Part shown: piece by piece, positions 1 through 9,313 of the stretch
Numbering within the stretch: the first letter of the stretch is position 1
How the letters are laid out: each line of letters opens with the position of its first letter
Source: Pseudomonas fluorescens
GTDB taxonomy: Bacteria; Pseudomonadota; Gammaproteobacteria; Pseudomonadales; Pseudomonadaceae
NCBI GenBank assembly: GCA_902825215.1
Contig: LR782234.1
Coordinates: 5,969,001-6,033,000, forward strand
DNA length: 64,000 nucleotides
Direction: 5' to 3'
The notes under the pieces: model-generated
Seen by the model: the letters and a program-made list of their open reading frames with translations, nothing else
What the model was told of the DNA's origin: nothing
The model's database searches: none
Made by a program: the position numbers and the translations under genes

Positions 1-132
1 ACCGTCGACCACTTCGGCTGGGATGGCGGCTTCGTGCTGCTGGTCAGCGCTTGCCTGCTGGCGATGGCCTTCCTTGCGCCGACGCTATGGCACAAGCAAG
101 TCGCCAGTCATACCCGTGAAGCGGTCGCCTGA
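1..132 (+). CDS. MFS transporter, organophosphate antiporter (GlpT-like), C-terminal end only
   Basis: This is an open frame from the window edge to TGA at 130-132, 43 codons with no start in view. The residues FGWDGGF followed by a hydrophobic stretch and a short polar tail match the last transmembrane helix of GlpT/UhpT-type antiporters, which carry FGWDGGF at the same place. The family exchanges glycerol-3-phosphate or another phosphate ester for inorganic phosphate across the inner membrane. A glpT-like gene also precedes this gene block in P. aeruginosa as I recall it. Substrate cannot be set from the fragment. The last 25 bases overlap the 3' end of the convergent chaC gene. Confidence 0.7.
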   Translation, partial: TVDHFGWDGGFVLLVSACLLAMAFLAPTLWHKQVASHTREAVA

Positions 133-776
133 TCGCAGGTTGACTGACAGCGCTTGAGCCGCGCCTCCAGATTTCGATCCGGCATGGCGTGGCTGCGCAG
201 GGCGTGTGCGGTCTGCTCGACATAATCGCGAGTGGTGCCGTAACGCCCGCTGGCGCTGGCGAATACCTGGCTCAGCACATGGTCCGGCAGGTTGCCGGCA
301 TAGCTGGGCAGGTGCCGCTCCAGCACGAAGCCCAACGCCTGCACCTGAGTGCCATCTTCGAGCCGGCAGTTGAGCCAGTGCGGCCGATACGACGGCACCG
401 GCATCTCGCGTTTCCACAAGGCGTACAGCGCGGAATCGAGATTGTCTTCGGGCAGCCGATAAGCGAAGCCGCTGCATGAACCGCCCCGATCCAGACCGAA
501 CACCAGCCCGGGCATCTCCGGCGTGCCGCGGTGTTCATGCGACCACAAATAGAGCCCACGGTGATAACCGTGCACGCGACCGCGCATTCTTTCGACCGCC
601 GTGCATTCCGGGCGCCAGATCAACGAACCGTATGCGAACAGCCACACCGGCCCGCCCTTGTGGCGCGCCATGGTCGATTGCATGGAGGCGAGCAATTGCT
701 CGTGGGTCAACTGCGGCCCGAGTTCGAGCCGCGGAGGGTAAGCCAGGTTCAGAAAAGCGTTTTCAATGGCGCTCAT
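108..776 (-). CDS. chaC: Glutathione-specific gamma-glutamylcyclotransferase, ChaC family
   Basis: 222 aa, a normal length for the family. ChaC enzymes cleave glutathione to 5-oxoproline and Cys-Gly in the cytosol. The substrate-binding loop is seen as FAYGSLIW near residue 47, and the segment WSHEHRGTPEMPG near residue 80 holds the family's conserved acidic and glycine residues. The start ATG at 774-776 gives an N-terminus typical of pseudomonad ChaC. Its 3' end overlaps the convergent transporter by 25 bases. The upstream region (777-973) is AT-rich with two palindromes. It is probably transcribed alone. Confidence 0.9.
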   Translation of the reverse strand: MSAIENAFLNLAYPPRLELGPQLTHEQLLASMQSTMARHKGGPVWLFAYGSLIWRPECTAVERMRGRVHGYHRGLYLWSHEHRGTPEMPGLVFGLDRGGSCSGFAYRLPEDNLDSALYALWKREMPVPSYRPHWLNCRLEDGTQVQALGFVLERHLPSYAGNLPDHVLSQVFASASGRYGTTRDYVEQTAHALRSHAMPDRNLEARLKRCQSTCDQATASRV

Positions 777-973
777 GGCGAATAGCGTTCAGCTCCCCGC
801 GGGTGAAGAATTACTTAATAGAACGCACCGCTGTAACAATAAGGCACATATGTTTTCAGGCAAATTAAGTGCCATGGCACAACGATTATCTAACTGCCTG
901 ATGGATATATAACCTACCGATATTTATGCCATTACATAAATACCGATCGGCTATATATGAAGTTATATGGAAA
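777..973. promoter_or_regulatory. AT-rich intergenic region with two palindromes
   Basis: No gene is seen here. The stretch is much richer in A and T than the flanks. It holds a perfect 12-base palindrome GTGCCATGGCAC at 869-880 and an inverted repeat TATTTATG/CATAAATA at 921-928 and 935-942 with a 6-base loop. It lies upstream of chaC and downstream of the reductase gene. The first palindrome could be an operator for chaC. The second could be an AT-rich hairpin at the end of the ubiD-reductase transcript, though it lacks a clear U tract. Both roles are inference. Confidence 0.45.
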
Positions 974-1942
974 TCAGGAACGCGGTGCGTAGGCAAATAC
1001 GTCAGCGCGCATTTGATGGGCATCCATCCCCGCCTCGACCAGCGCGTCCAGGGTGCCGTAGACCATGGCCGGTGAACCGCTGGCGTAGACGTGCAAAGGC
1101 TTGAGATCGGCGAAGTCTTCGCACACCGCTTCGTGCAGCATGCCGCAGCGCCCTTCCCAGCCGCACTGATCGCTGACGACCTTGTGCAGGAACAGGTTGG
1201 GCAGTTTCAGCCATTCATCCCAATGTTCGATCTGGTAGAAATCTTCCGGACGGCGCACGCCCCAATACAGATGCACCGGGTGCTTGAAGCCATTGGCGCG
1301 GCAGTGCTCGATCAGGCTGTGAATCTGGCCCATGCCGGTGCCGGCGGCGACGAGTACCAAAGGGCCGTCAGGCAGTTCAGCCAGATGGGTGTCGCCGAAC
1401 GGCAACTCGACGCGCACCATCGGGTTGCGTTGCAGCTGCTCGATCAGGCTCAGCGCACTGGCTTCGCGCGCCAGCACATGGATTTCCAGATCACGCCCGC
1501 CGTGCGGCGCAGAGGCCATGGAGAACGCCGATTTCTCGCCGTTCTCGCGTTCGATCATCAGATACTGCCCGGCGTGATAACGCGGCGGTTTGCCGGCCGG
1601 CGCGCGCAGACGCACGCGCCAGGTGTCGCCGCCCACTTCCCGGCACTCGATGACCTGGCACGACAGGCTGCGCACCGGCAGTTCTCCCAGCGCGAGCACG
1701 CCGTCCCAAAGCAGCACGCAGTCTTCCAGCGGCTCGGCGATGCAGGTGTAGAACTCGCCGTGATCATGGACCTGGCCGTCCTGCTCGACGCGACCTTCAA
1801 CCAGCAGCGCCGCGCACACGTGACAATTGCCGTTGCGGCAGCTTTGCGGGCAATCGAAGCCCAGGCGCCGCGCACCGTCGAGAATCCGCTCACCGGGCTG
1901 TATCTCGAGCACTGCTCCGGAAGGCTGCAGGGTTACACGCAT
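974..1942 (-). CDS. Iron-sulfur flavin reductase (2Fe-2S ferredoxin + FAD/NAD domain; CDP-6-deoxy-delta-3,4-glucoseen reductase-like)
   Basis: 322 aa. The N-terminal plant-type 2Fe-2S domain has the cysteine cluster CPQSCRNGNCHVC near residues 32-44 plus a distal Cys (YTCIAEP). It is followed by an FAD-binding barrel (YHAGQYLMIE) and an NAD(P) domain (LVAAGTGMGQIHS). Such proteins pass electrons from NAD(P)H through FAD to the iron-sulfur centre. The ATG at 1940-1942 is chosen because the in-frame extension upstream lies inside ubiD and is unlike the family. It overlaps the ubiD stop as TGATG, so translation is probably coupled. The sugar-reductase name is inherited by similarity; the partner oxygenase or reductase is unknown, and a ubiquinone-related role is only suggested by the neighbour. 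Confidence 0.85.
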   Translation of the reverse strand: MRVTLQPSGAVLEIQPGERILDGARRLGFDCPQSCRNGNCHVCAALLVEGRVEQDGQVHDHGEFYTCIAEPLEDCVLLWDGVLALGELPVRSLSCQVIECREVGGDTWRVRLRAPAGKPPRYHAGQYLMIERENGEKSAFSMASAPHGGRDLEIHVLAREASALSLIEQLQRNPMVRVELPFGDTHLAELPDGPLVLVAAGTGMGQIHSLIEHCRANGFKHPVHLYWGVRRPEDFYQIEHWDEWLKLPNLFLHKVVSDQCGWEGRCGMLHEAVCEDFADLKPLHVYASGSPAMVYGTLDALVEAGMDAHQMRADVFAYAPRS

Positions 1943-3408
1943 CAATCTATTCCTAACTGATTCCAGATGGCATCGATCCGTTGAGTCACGGCGTCGTCCT
2001 TGACGATCACGCGGCCCCACTCGCGGGTGGTTTCGCCCGGCCACTTGTGGGTGGCATCCAGGCCCATTTTCGAACCCAGGCCGGAAATCGGCGAGGCGAA
2101 ATCGAGGTAATCGATCGGGGTGTTGTCGATCATCACCGTGTCGCGCTTGGGGTCCATGCGCGTGGTGATGGCCCAGATCACATCGTTCCAGTCACGGGCG
2201 TTGATATCGTCGTCAGTGACGATAACGAACTTGGTGTACATGAACTGTCGCAAAAACGACCAGACGCCAAGCATCACGCGCTTGGCATGCCCCGGATACG
2301 ACTTCTTCATCGTCACCACGGCCATGCGGTACGAGCAGCCTTCGGGCGGCAGGTAGAAGTCGGTGATCTCCGGGAACTGCTTCTGCAGAATCGGCACGAA
2401 CACTTCGTTCAGCGCCACGCCGAGAATCGCCGGCTCATCCGGCGGCCGGCCGGTGTAGGTGCTGTGGTAGATCGGTTTGATTCGGTGGGTGATGCGCTCG
2501 ACGGTGAATACCGGAAAGCTGTCGACTTCGTTGTAGTAACCGGTGTGGTCGCCGTAAGGGCCTTCATCGGCCATCTCGCCTGGATGGATCACGCCTTCGA
2601 GGATGATTTCGGCGGTGGCCGGCACTTGCAGGTCGTTGCCACGGCATTTGACCAGTTCGGTGCGGTTACCGCGCAACAGACCGGCAAAGGCGTATTCGGA
2701 GAGGCTGTCCGGCACCGGCGTTACCGCACCGAGAATGGTCGCCGGGTCGGCGCCAAGGGCCACGGACACCGGGAACGGCTGGCCCGGATGCTTCTCGCAC
2801 CATTCGCGGAAATCGAGGGCGCCGCCACGGTGGCTGAGCCAGCGCATGATCACCTTGTTGCGGCCGATCACTTGCTGACGATAGATACCGAGATTCTGGC
2901 GTTCCTTGTTCGGGCCTTTGGTGACGGTCAGGCCCCAGGTGATCAGCGGGCCGACGTCGCCGGGCCAGCAGGTCTGCACCGGCAGCATCGCCAGATCGAC
3001 ATCGTCACCTTCGATGACCACTTCCTGGCACACCGCGTCCTTGACGACTTTCGGCGCCATCGAAATGATCTTGCGGAAAATCGGCAGTTTCGACCAAGCG
3101 TCCTTCAAGCCCTTCGGTGGCTCCGGCTCCTTGAGGAAGGCCAGCAGCTTGCCGATCTCGCGCAGCTCACTGACCGACTCGGCGCCCATGCCCATGGCCA
3201 CCCGCTCAGGGGTGCCGAACAGGTTGCCGAGCACCGGAATGTCGTAGCCGGTGGGTTTTTCGAACAGCAGCGCCGGGCCTTTCGCCCGCAGCGTGCGATC
3301 GCACACCTCAGTCATCTCCAGCACCGGCGAGACGGGAATCTGGATGCGTTTCAACTCTCCGCGCTGCTCAAGCTGCTGCACGAAATCCCGAAGATCCTTG
3401 AATTTCAT
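1942..3408 (-). CDS. ubiD: 4-hydroxy-3-polyprenylbenzoate decarboxylase UbiD
   Basis: 488 aa, as in UbiD of other gammaproteobacteria. It decarboxylates 4-hydroxy-3-polyprenylbenzoate in ubiquinone synthesis, using the prenylated FMN made by UbiX, which is not in this window. The protein starts MKFKDLRDFVQ at ATG 3406-3408. An ATG six codons further upstream is also open but adds residues the family lacks. The UbiD segments DEGPYGDHTGYY (prFMN site with the catalytic acidic region), LFEKPTGYDIPVLGNLFGT and ARDWNDVIWA are all present. It is translationally coupled to the downstream reductase. Confidence 0.96.
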   Translation of the reverse strand: MKFKDLRDFVQQLEQRGELKRIQIPVSPVLEMTEVCDRTLRAKGPALLFEKPTGYDIPVLGNLFGTPERVAMGMGAESVSELREIGKLLAFLKEPEPPKGLKDAWSKLPIFRKIISMAPKVVKDAVCQEVVIEGDDVDLAMLPVQTCWPGDVGPLITWGLTVTKGPNKERQNLGIYRQQVIGRNKVIMRWLSHRGGALDFREWCEKHPGQPFPVSVALGADPATILGAVTPVPDSLSEYAFAGLLRGNRTELVKCRGNDLQVPATAEIILEGVIHPGEMADEGPYGDHTGYYNEVDSFPVFTVERITHRIKPIYHSTYTGRPPDEPAILGVALNEVFVPILQKQFPEITDFYLPPEGCSYRMAVVTMKKSYPGHAKRVMLGVWSFLRQFMYTKFVIVTDDDINARDWNDVIWAITTRMDPKRDTVMIDNTPIDYLDFASPISGLGSKMGLDATHKWPGETTREWGRVIVKDDAVTQRIDAIWNQLGID

Positions 3409-3488
3409 TGACGATGGCACCCTCAAAATAGGCGTACATCCTACCTGCTCTGACGGGCAAACAGCAGCCCGTCAGTGCCCGGCATCGC

Positions 3489-5450
3489 TCATTGGCGGCT
3501 GGTGCCCAGCAACATCGGCGCAAACAGCGGGCTCAACCGGGCGCTGCCGGCGTCGGAAAGATGATCGGCATCCTTGTATTGCGAGTGGCCGTCGACATCG
3601 ATCATGCACAGGCCGTCCTTGCACATCAGCGGCGTCGGGTCGATGACATGCACGCCAGAATCGGCGGCGCTCATTGAGCCGAACAGACCGGTGAAAAACT
3701 GCTGCCGCGCCAGATGCTCGCTAAGCGGGCGACCGAGCCCTTCGGCCGAGCGGCCAATCCGCGCCAGACTCGTCAGGCGGCTGATGTAACTCTTGTGCTG
3801 CAGCGGCACCTCCTTGAACAACCAGACCTGCACTCCGGCCTCACGCAGTTCGCTGACTTGCGCCTTGATCGCCGCCGCCATGCGTTGCTCCGATTGCGCC
3901 ACATTACGTGAGGGATCGAGCAAGAACTGCTTGTCGCCGTCGCCGTCCTCACGCCCGTAGACGTAAAGGCTCCAGTTCGCCGCCAGCACCACATCCTTGA
4001 TGCCCAGATCTCGGACCAGTTGCATGTTGCGCTGATTGAACTGCTTGCACTGCGCACGCAAGGCGTCGTCGATGATCGGCGGGCACCCGGTCAGGCTATA
4101 CAGCCAAACGGGCTGGCCGTCACGCTGGCTGTTGCCTTCGATGGCCGGCAGCAGCGCGGCGGTATGGCTGTCGCCCCAGAACATCTTGGTCGGCGCGATC
4201 TGCTGGTCACCGCCCACGCGACAGGCCTTGTCCAGGGTCTTGTCCTTGCTCATGTGCATGCACTTCATTTGCCCGGCGTTCCATTCCTGGGACTGCGCAT
4301 ACTCAAGTGCCTTGCCGCTCAGACGCTGCGGCACGCCGTCCGCCGAACGGATGGCCGAGCCAACCACCGCCAGCGCGGCGATCGATACCAGACCGCCCAC
4401 CAACACCGAGTTACGGCTGGCAAACACACGCTTTTCGCGAAACGGCAGCTCGACAAAACGCAGACTCAGCCACGCCAACGCCACGGCCAGGGCGATCCAG
4501 CCAAATGCTTCGAGCGGCTGGATGCCATCAATCGAGATCGCGTTGGCGTATACATAAATCGGCCAGTGCCACAGATACAACGAGTACGACAACAGACCGA
4601 TCCACACCATCGGCCGCAGGCTCAACAACTGGCCCGCGAGCGTCGGGCCGCGCGCGCCCGACCAGATCAATGCCGTCGTACCGAGCACCGGCAACAATGC
4701 CGCCCAGCCCGGGAAAACCGTGGTTTTGTCAAAAGTGAACACCGCCAGCAGCACCGCCGCCAGTCCAGCCATGCCGACCGTCTGTCGGACCCAGAGCCGT
4801 GGCGCATGTTTGGCCGCCGGCAACACCGCGAGCATGGCGCCGCAGAGCAATTCCCAGGCGCGGGTCGGCAGAGAGAAGAAGGCGAATTCCGGGCGCCGCT
4901 CGATATAGACGATGTTCAGCCCGAACGACACCAGCAGCACGGCGAACAGCATCCAGCGCCAGTGCCGGACATAGCGCATCAACAGCACCATCATCAGCGG
5001 GAAGAAGATGTAGTACTGCTCCTCAACGGCCAGCGACCAGGTATGCAATAAGGGTTTGAGATCGGAGGCCGGTTCGAAGTAGCCGTCCTCGCGCATGAAC
5101 AGAATGTTGGAAATGAACAGCGACTGGTAACGGATCGTCCGCCCCAGATCGGACAGGTCCTTGGCGGTCAGCAGTAACCAGCCCAGCGCCAGCGTCACCA
5201 CCACGACCACGGTCAGTGCCGGCAGGATGCGTCGGGCGCGACGACCCCAGAAATCGAGGAAACTGAAGCGCTGGGCACTGATTTCACGGAACAGGATCGA
5301 GGTGATCAGAAACCCGGAGATGACGAAAAAAACATCCACGCCGACAAAGCCGCCGCTGAATGTATTGAATCCGAAATGAAACAGCACGACGGGAAGTACC
5401 GCGAGCGCGCGTAAACCGTCGATATCACGGCGATTGCCAAACGTGTGCAT
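3489..5450 (-). CDS. Membrane O-acyltransferase (OafA/YrhL-type acyltransferase-3 with C-terminal SGNH domain)
   Basis: 653 aa. An N-terminal acyltransferase-3 membrane domain of about ten helices begins with RRDIDGLRALAVLPVVLFH and GGFVGVDVFFVISGFLI, the usual opening motifs. A soluble domain follows with the SGNH-hydrolase motif WGDSHTAALLP near residue 400. Such two-domain proteins O-acetylate lipopolysaccharide O-antigen or other surface glycans: the membrane part brings acetyl from acetyl-CoA and the periplasmic part transfers it. The start ATG is at 5448-5450. The longer open frame upstream crosses the rho terminator and is rejected. It is similar in kind and position to a putative O-antigen acetylase of P. 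aeruginosa. The acceptor glycan is unknown. Confidence 0.92.
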   Translation of the reverse strand: MHTFGNRRDIDGLRALAVLPVVLFHFGFNTFSGGFVGVDVFFVISGFLITSILFREISAQRFSFLDFWGRRARRILPALTVVVVVTLALGWLLLTAKDLSDLGRTIRYQSLFISNILFMREDGYFEPASDLKPLLHTWSLAVEEQYYIFFPLMMVLLMRYVRHWRWMLFAVLLVSFGLNIVYIERRPEFAFFSLPTRAWELLCGAMLAVLPAAKHAPRLWVRQTVGMAGLAAVLLAVFTFDKTTVFPGWAALLPVLGTTALIWSGARGPTLAGQLLSLRPMVWIGLLSYSLYLWHWPIYVYANAISIDGIQPLEAFGWIALAVALAWLSLRFVELPFREKRVFASRNSVLVGGLVSIAALAVVGSAIRSADGVPQRLSGKALEYAQSQEWNAGQMKCMHMSKDKTLDKACRVGGDQQIAPTKMFWGDSHTAALLPAIEGNSQRDGQPVWLYSLTGCPPIIDDALRAQCKQFNQRNMQLVRDLGIKDVVLAANWSLYVYGREDGDGDKQFLLDPSRNVAQSEQRMAAAIKAQVSELREAGVQVWLFKEVPLQHKSYISRLTSLARIGRSAEGLGRPLSEHLARQQFFTGLFGSMSAADSGVHVIDPTPLMCKDGLCMIDVDGHSQYKDADHLSDAGSARLSPLFAPMLLGTSRQ

Positions 5451-5543
5451 GAAAAACCTTACCTGTTCTGGATACAAAGTCCCTTGAAGGCGCGAAGTTA
5501 TCAGTCGGGCAAACTTCAATCCAGATACAAATAAATCGCGGGC

Positions 5544-5575
5544 AAAAAAAAAGCGCCCCTTGCGGAGCGCTCTTT
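5544..5575 (-). terminator. Intrinsic terminator of rho
   Basis: On the minus strand an 8-bp stem AGCGCTCC/GGGGCGCT (one G-U pair) encloses a stable GCAA tetraloop and is followed by eight U. It lies directly behind the rho stop codon. Confidence 0.9.
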
Positions 5576-5590
5576 TCAACGGCTTGCGTG

Positions 5591-6850
<1,260 letters not shown>

Positions 6851-7045
6851 ATAGGAATGACGTAATCATTTATGGAGGGGGGAAATTAAGCTTTTGGCTT
6901 AATGAGGCCGCGCCGCGGAGAAGGCGACAGGATCGCGAACTAATTCGAAAAGGAGTGCGTCGGCGACGGCTAGCAGGGGGCAGTGGAGAAACCAGTGCGG
7001 GGCCGAATGTACCACCTGAGTTTCGGAGCGTCTAGCCCTGAATAC
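6851..7045 (-). promoter_or_regulatory. rho leader with hairpin and pyrimidine tract
   Basis: The untranslated region before rho holds a perfect 7-bp inverted repeat ATTAAGC/GCTTAAT (6885-6891 and 6897-6903). On the rho-sense strand this is followed by a C/U-rich run close to the start codon, and there is no purine-rich ribosome site. Rho controls its own mRNA by premature termination in E. coli. A C-rich leader fits such autoregulation, but that is inference. Confidence 0.45.
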
Positions 7046-7047
7046 GC

Positions 7048-7078
7048 AAAAAGCCCCGCGATTTGCGGGGCTTTTTTT
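7048..7078 (-). terminator. Intrinsic terminator of trxA
   Basis: The 8-bp GC-rich stem AGCCCCGC/GCGGGGCT (7052-7059 and 7065-7072) has a 5-base loop and A/T runs on both sides. It sits behind the trxA stop and upstream of the rho leader, so the two genes are probably separate transcripts. Confidence 0.9.
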
Positions 7079-7095
7079 AACGTTTACCGTGACGC

Positions 7096-7425
7096 TTAGA
7101 TGTTGGCGTCGAGGAAAGCCGCCAGCTGCGACTTCGACAGTGCGCCGACCTTGGTCGCTTCAACGTTGCCGTTCTTGAACAGCATCAGCGTCGGGATACC
7201 GCGCACGCCGTGCTTGGCCGGGGTTTCCTGGTTTTCGTCGATGTTCAGTTTGGCGACGGTCAGCTTGCCCTTGTAGGTCTCGGCAATCTCGTCCAGAACC
7301 GGTGCGATCATTTTGCAAGGGCCGCACCATTCAGCCCAGTAGTCGACCAGGACAGCGCCTTCGGCCTTGAGTACGTCGGCTTCGAAGCTAGCGTCGCTAA
7401 CGTGTTTGATCAGATCGCTGCTCAT
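7096..7425 (-). CDS. trxA: Thioredoxin 1
   Basis: 109 aa, full length. The redox site is WCGPC with cysteines at residues 34 and 37, and the cis-proline segment GIPTLMLF is present. It is a cytosolic disulfide reductant kept reduced by thioredoxin reductase and supplies ribonucleotide reductase, methionine sulfoxide reductase and others. The ATG at 7423-7425 follows GGAGA at good spacing. The trxA-rho pairing is conserved in gammaproteobacteria. Confidence 0.98.
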   Translation of the reverse strand: MSSDLIKHVSDASFEADVLKAEGAVLVDYWAEWCGPCKMIAPVLDEIAETYKGKLTVAKLNIDENQETPAKHGVRGIPTLMLFKNGNVEATKVGALSKSQLAAFLDANI

Positions 7426-7545
7426 GGAATTCTCCAGGTTGTAAGCAAAAAAACGTGGCCCATCATAGCCGCCCTTCCCCTGTTCAGGAAGCCGCAGTTG
7501 ATTGAGTCTTGCTATGGTGACTGATGAGTTTGGATATGGTTCAAG

Positions 7546-8250
7546 TCAGCCGGCGGCGGGGGCGATGAAGGTAATTCCGGTGCGCAGGGCGGCGTTGCGC
7601 ACGTGTTTCTGCATGGCTTTCTGCGCCGCAGCTGACGCGCGGCGTGTGAGGGCGCGGAGGATCTTGCGGTGTTCCTGCCAGGTTTCCAGGGCGCGCTCGG
7701 CACGGATGAACGGCAGTTTCTGACTCTCGAGAAAGATTTCGGCGCTGGCCGTGAGGATGCTCAGCATCGCCTGATTGCCGCTGGCCAGCAGAATCCGTCG
7801 ATGAAATTCGAAATCGAGTTTTGCCGCTGCCTCGAAATCCCCGGCGCGCAAGTGCTCACGCATCGCCGCAACGTTGTCCTCCAGCGCATCCAGGTCGAAC
7901 GTGCTCAGCGTCACCGCTGCCAACCCTGCTGCAAACCCTTCGAGCGCATAGCGCAATTGAAAGATATCCAGCGGAGATGCCTGCGCCGCGAATGGCCAGC
8001 CCGGCGCTTCGCCGCGCGACAACTCGACCGGCGACTGCACGAACACGCCCTTGCCCGGCTGAATGCTGACCACGCCCAGTGCACTGAGCGACGACAGCGC
8101 TTCACGCAACGATGCCCGACTGACGCCCAGTTGCAGCGCCAGATCCCGTTGCGAAGGCAACGCATCGCCGGCGCCGAAGCCCTGTTCGGTGATCAGTTTG
8201 CGGATCGCTTGCAGCGCCACTTCGGGTACGGCGCGGGAGATCGAATTCAT
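7546..8250 (-). CDS. GntR-family transcriptional regulator, FCD (FadR/PdhR-type) subfamily
   Basis: 234 aa from ATG 8248-8250. A winged helix-turn-helix (LPSQRDLALQLGVSRASLRE) is followed by an all-helical FCD effector domain (residues about 90-220, with FHRRILLASGN and a histidine-rich metal or effector site). The frame stays open to a TTG at 8313, but the extra 21 residues are unlike the family. It is divergent from the amino acid ABC operon and likely represses it or responds to its substrate. A FadR-like palindrome lies between them. The ligand is unknown. Confidence 0.88.
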   Translation of the reverse strand: MNSISRAVPEVALQAIRKLITEQGFGAGDALPSQRDLALQLGVSRASLREALSSLSALGVVSIQPGKGVFVQSPVELSRGEAPGWPFAAQASPLDIFQLRYALEGFAAGLAAVTLSTFDLDALEDNVAAMREHLRAGDFEAAAKLDFEFHRRILLASGNQAMLSILTASAEIFLESQKLPFIRAERALETWQEHRKILRALTRRASAAAQKAMQKHVRNAALRTGITFIAPAAG

Positions 8251-8377
8251 GATGTGCGGACGCGTCAGGGCCAAGGTGCGGCTAGTTGTAAAGCTATTCG
8301 TCGAGTCCGGCAAGTCGTGCCCCAGCGGGGTTCGGCGCGTGCAGCCGATGCGCCATCGCAGTGCGAAAAACGAGTTG

Positions 8378-8392
8378 ACTGTTCAGACCAGT
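8378..8392. promoter_or_regulatory. Candidate operator for the FCD regulator
   Basis: ACTGTTCAGACCAGT is an imperfect 15-base palindrome (11 of 15 positions match its own reverse complement). It resembles the TGGTnnnACCA-type sites of FCD regulators. It lies in the divergent region, 115 bases before the solute-binding protein start, next to TTGACT (8375-8380), a possible -35 element. Assignment is by position and pattern only. Confidence 0.4.
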
Positions 8393-8506
8393 AAGACCGA
8401 ACGAAGCCGCTGCTACTGCGGCCTGCCGGGGCGAAATCCGCCTGTTGGCACGGCCCATGCTCTGTCTGATCGCAGAAATCACTTCCCGCCGATCCGGAGA
8501 TTGTCC

Positions 8507-9292
8507 ATGACCCAGCGTTACAGCGCCCTCCTCGCTTCCCTGTTTGCCGGCCTGCTGCTGTGCCAGGCCCCCGCTCACGCCGACGGTCTGGACGACGTGG
8601 TCAAACGCGGCACGCTGAAAGTCGCGGTGCCCCAGGACTTCCCGCCGTTCGGTTCGGTCGGCCCGGACATGAAACCCCGCGGCCTGGACATCGACACCGC
8701 GAAGCTGCTGGCCGACCAGCTCAAGGTCAAACTCGAATTGACCCCGGTCAACAGCACCAACCGCATTCCGTTCCTCACAACCGGCAAGGTCGATCTGGTG
8801 ATCTCCAGCCTCGGCAAGAACCCCGAGCGCGAGAAAGTCATCGACTTCTCCCGCGCGTACGCCCCGTTCTACCTCGCCGTGTTCGGCCCGCCAGACGCTG
8901 CGATCAGCAGTCTCGATGATCTCAAAGGCAAAACCATCAGCGTCACCCGTGGCGCCATCGAAGACATCGAGCTGAGCAAAGTCGCCCCCGAAGGCGTGAC
9001 CATCAAGCGCTTCGAGGACAACAACTCGACCATCGCCGCCTACCTCGCAGGGCAAGTCGACCTGATCGCCAGCGGCAACGTGGTGATGGTCGCGATCAGC
9101 GAGAAGAGCCCGAAACGCGTGCCGGCGCTGAAAGTGAAGCTCAAGGATTCTCCGGTGTATGTCGGCGTGAACAAGAACGAAGCCGCGCTGCTGGCCAAGG
9201 TCAACGACATCCTGACCACCGCCAAGGCTGACGGTGCGCTGGAAAAGAATGCGCAGACCTGGTTGAAAGAACCGCTGCCGGCCGATCTCTGA
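8507..9292 (+). CDS. Amino acid ABC transporter, periplasmic solute-binding protein (family 3)
   Basis: 261 aa. A cleavable signal peptide ends in APAHA near residue 25. The family-3 fold follows, with GTLKVAVPQDFPPFG and GLDIDTAKLLADQL at the start and a typical C-terminal region. The start ATG 8507 has GGAGA six bases upstream; the longer open frame upstream is ignored. It binds a polar amino acid or related compound and delivers it to the two permeases encoded next. The exact ligand is not readable from sequence. It is the first gene of a four-gene operon. Confidence 0.93.
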   Translation: MTQRYSALLASLFAGLLLCQAPAHADGLDDVVKRGTLKVAVPQDFPPFGSVGPDMKPRGLDIDTAKLLADQLKVKLELTPVNSTNRIPFLTTGKVDLVISSLGKNPEREKVIDFSRAYAPFYLAVFGPPDAAISSLDDLKGKTISVTRGAIEDIELSKVAPEGVTIKRFEDNNSTIAAYLAGQVDLIASGNVVMVAISEKSPKRVPALKVKLKDSPVYVGVNKNEAALLAKVNDILTTAKADGALEKNAQTWLKEPLPADL

Positions 9293-9313
9293 TCGACGGC
9301 GCAGGAGACTTTC

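Noticed and set aside
8251..8313. TTG start extending the GntR regulator by 21 residues
   Set aside because: Rare start codon, no ribosome site seen, and extra residues outside the family pattern.
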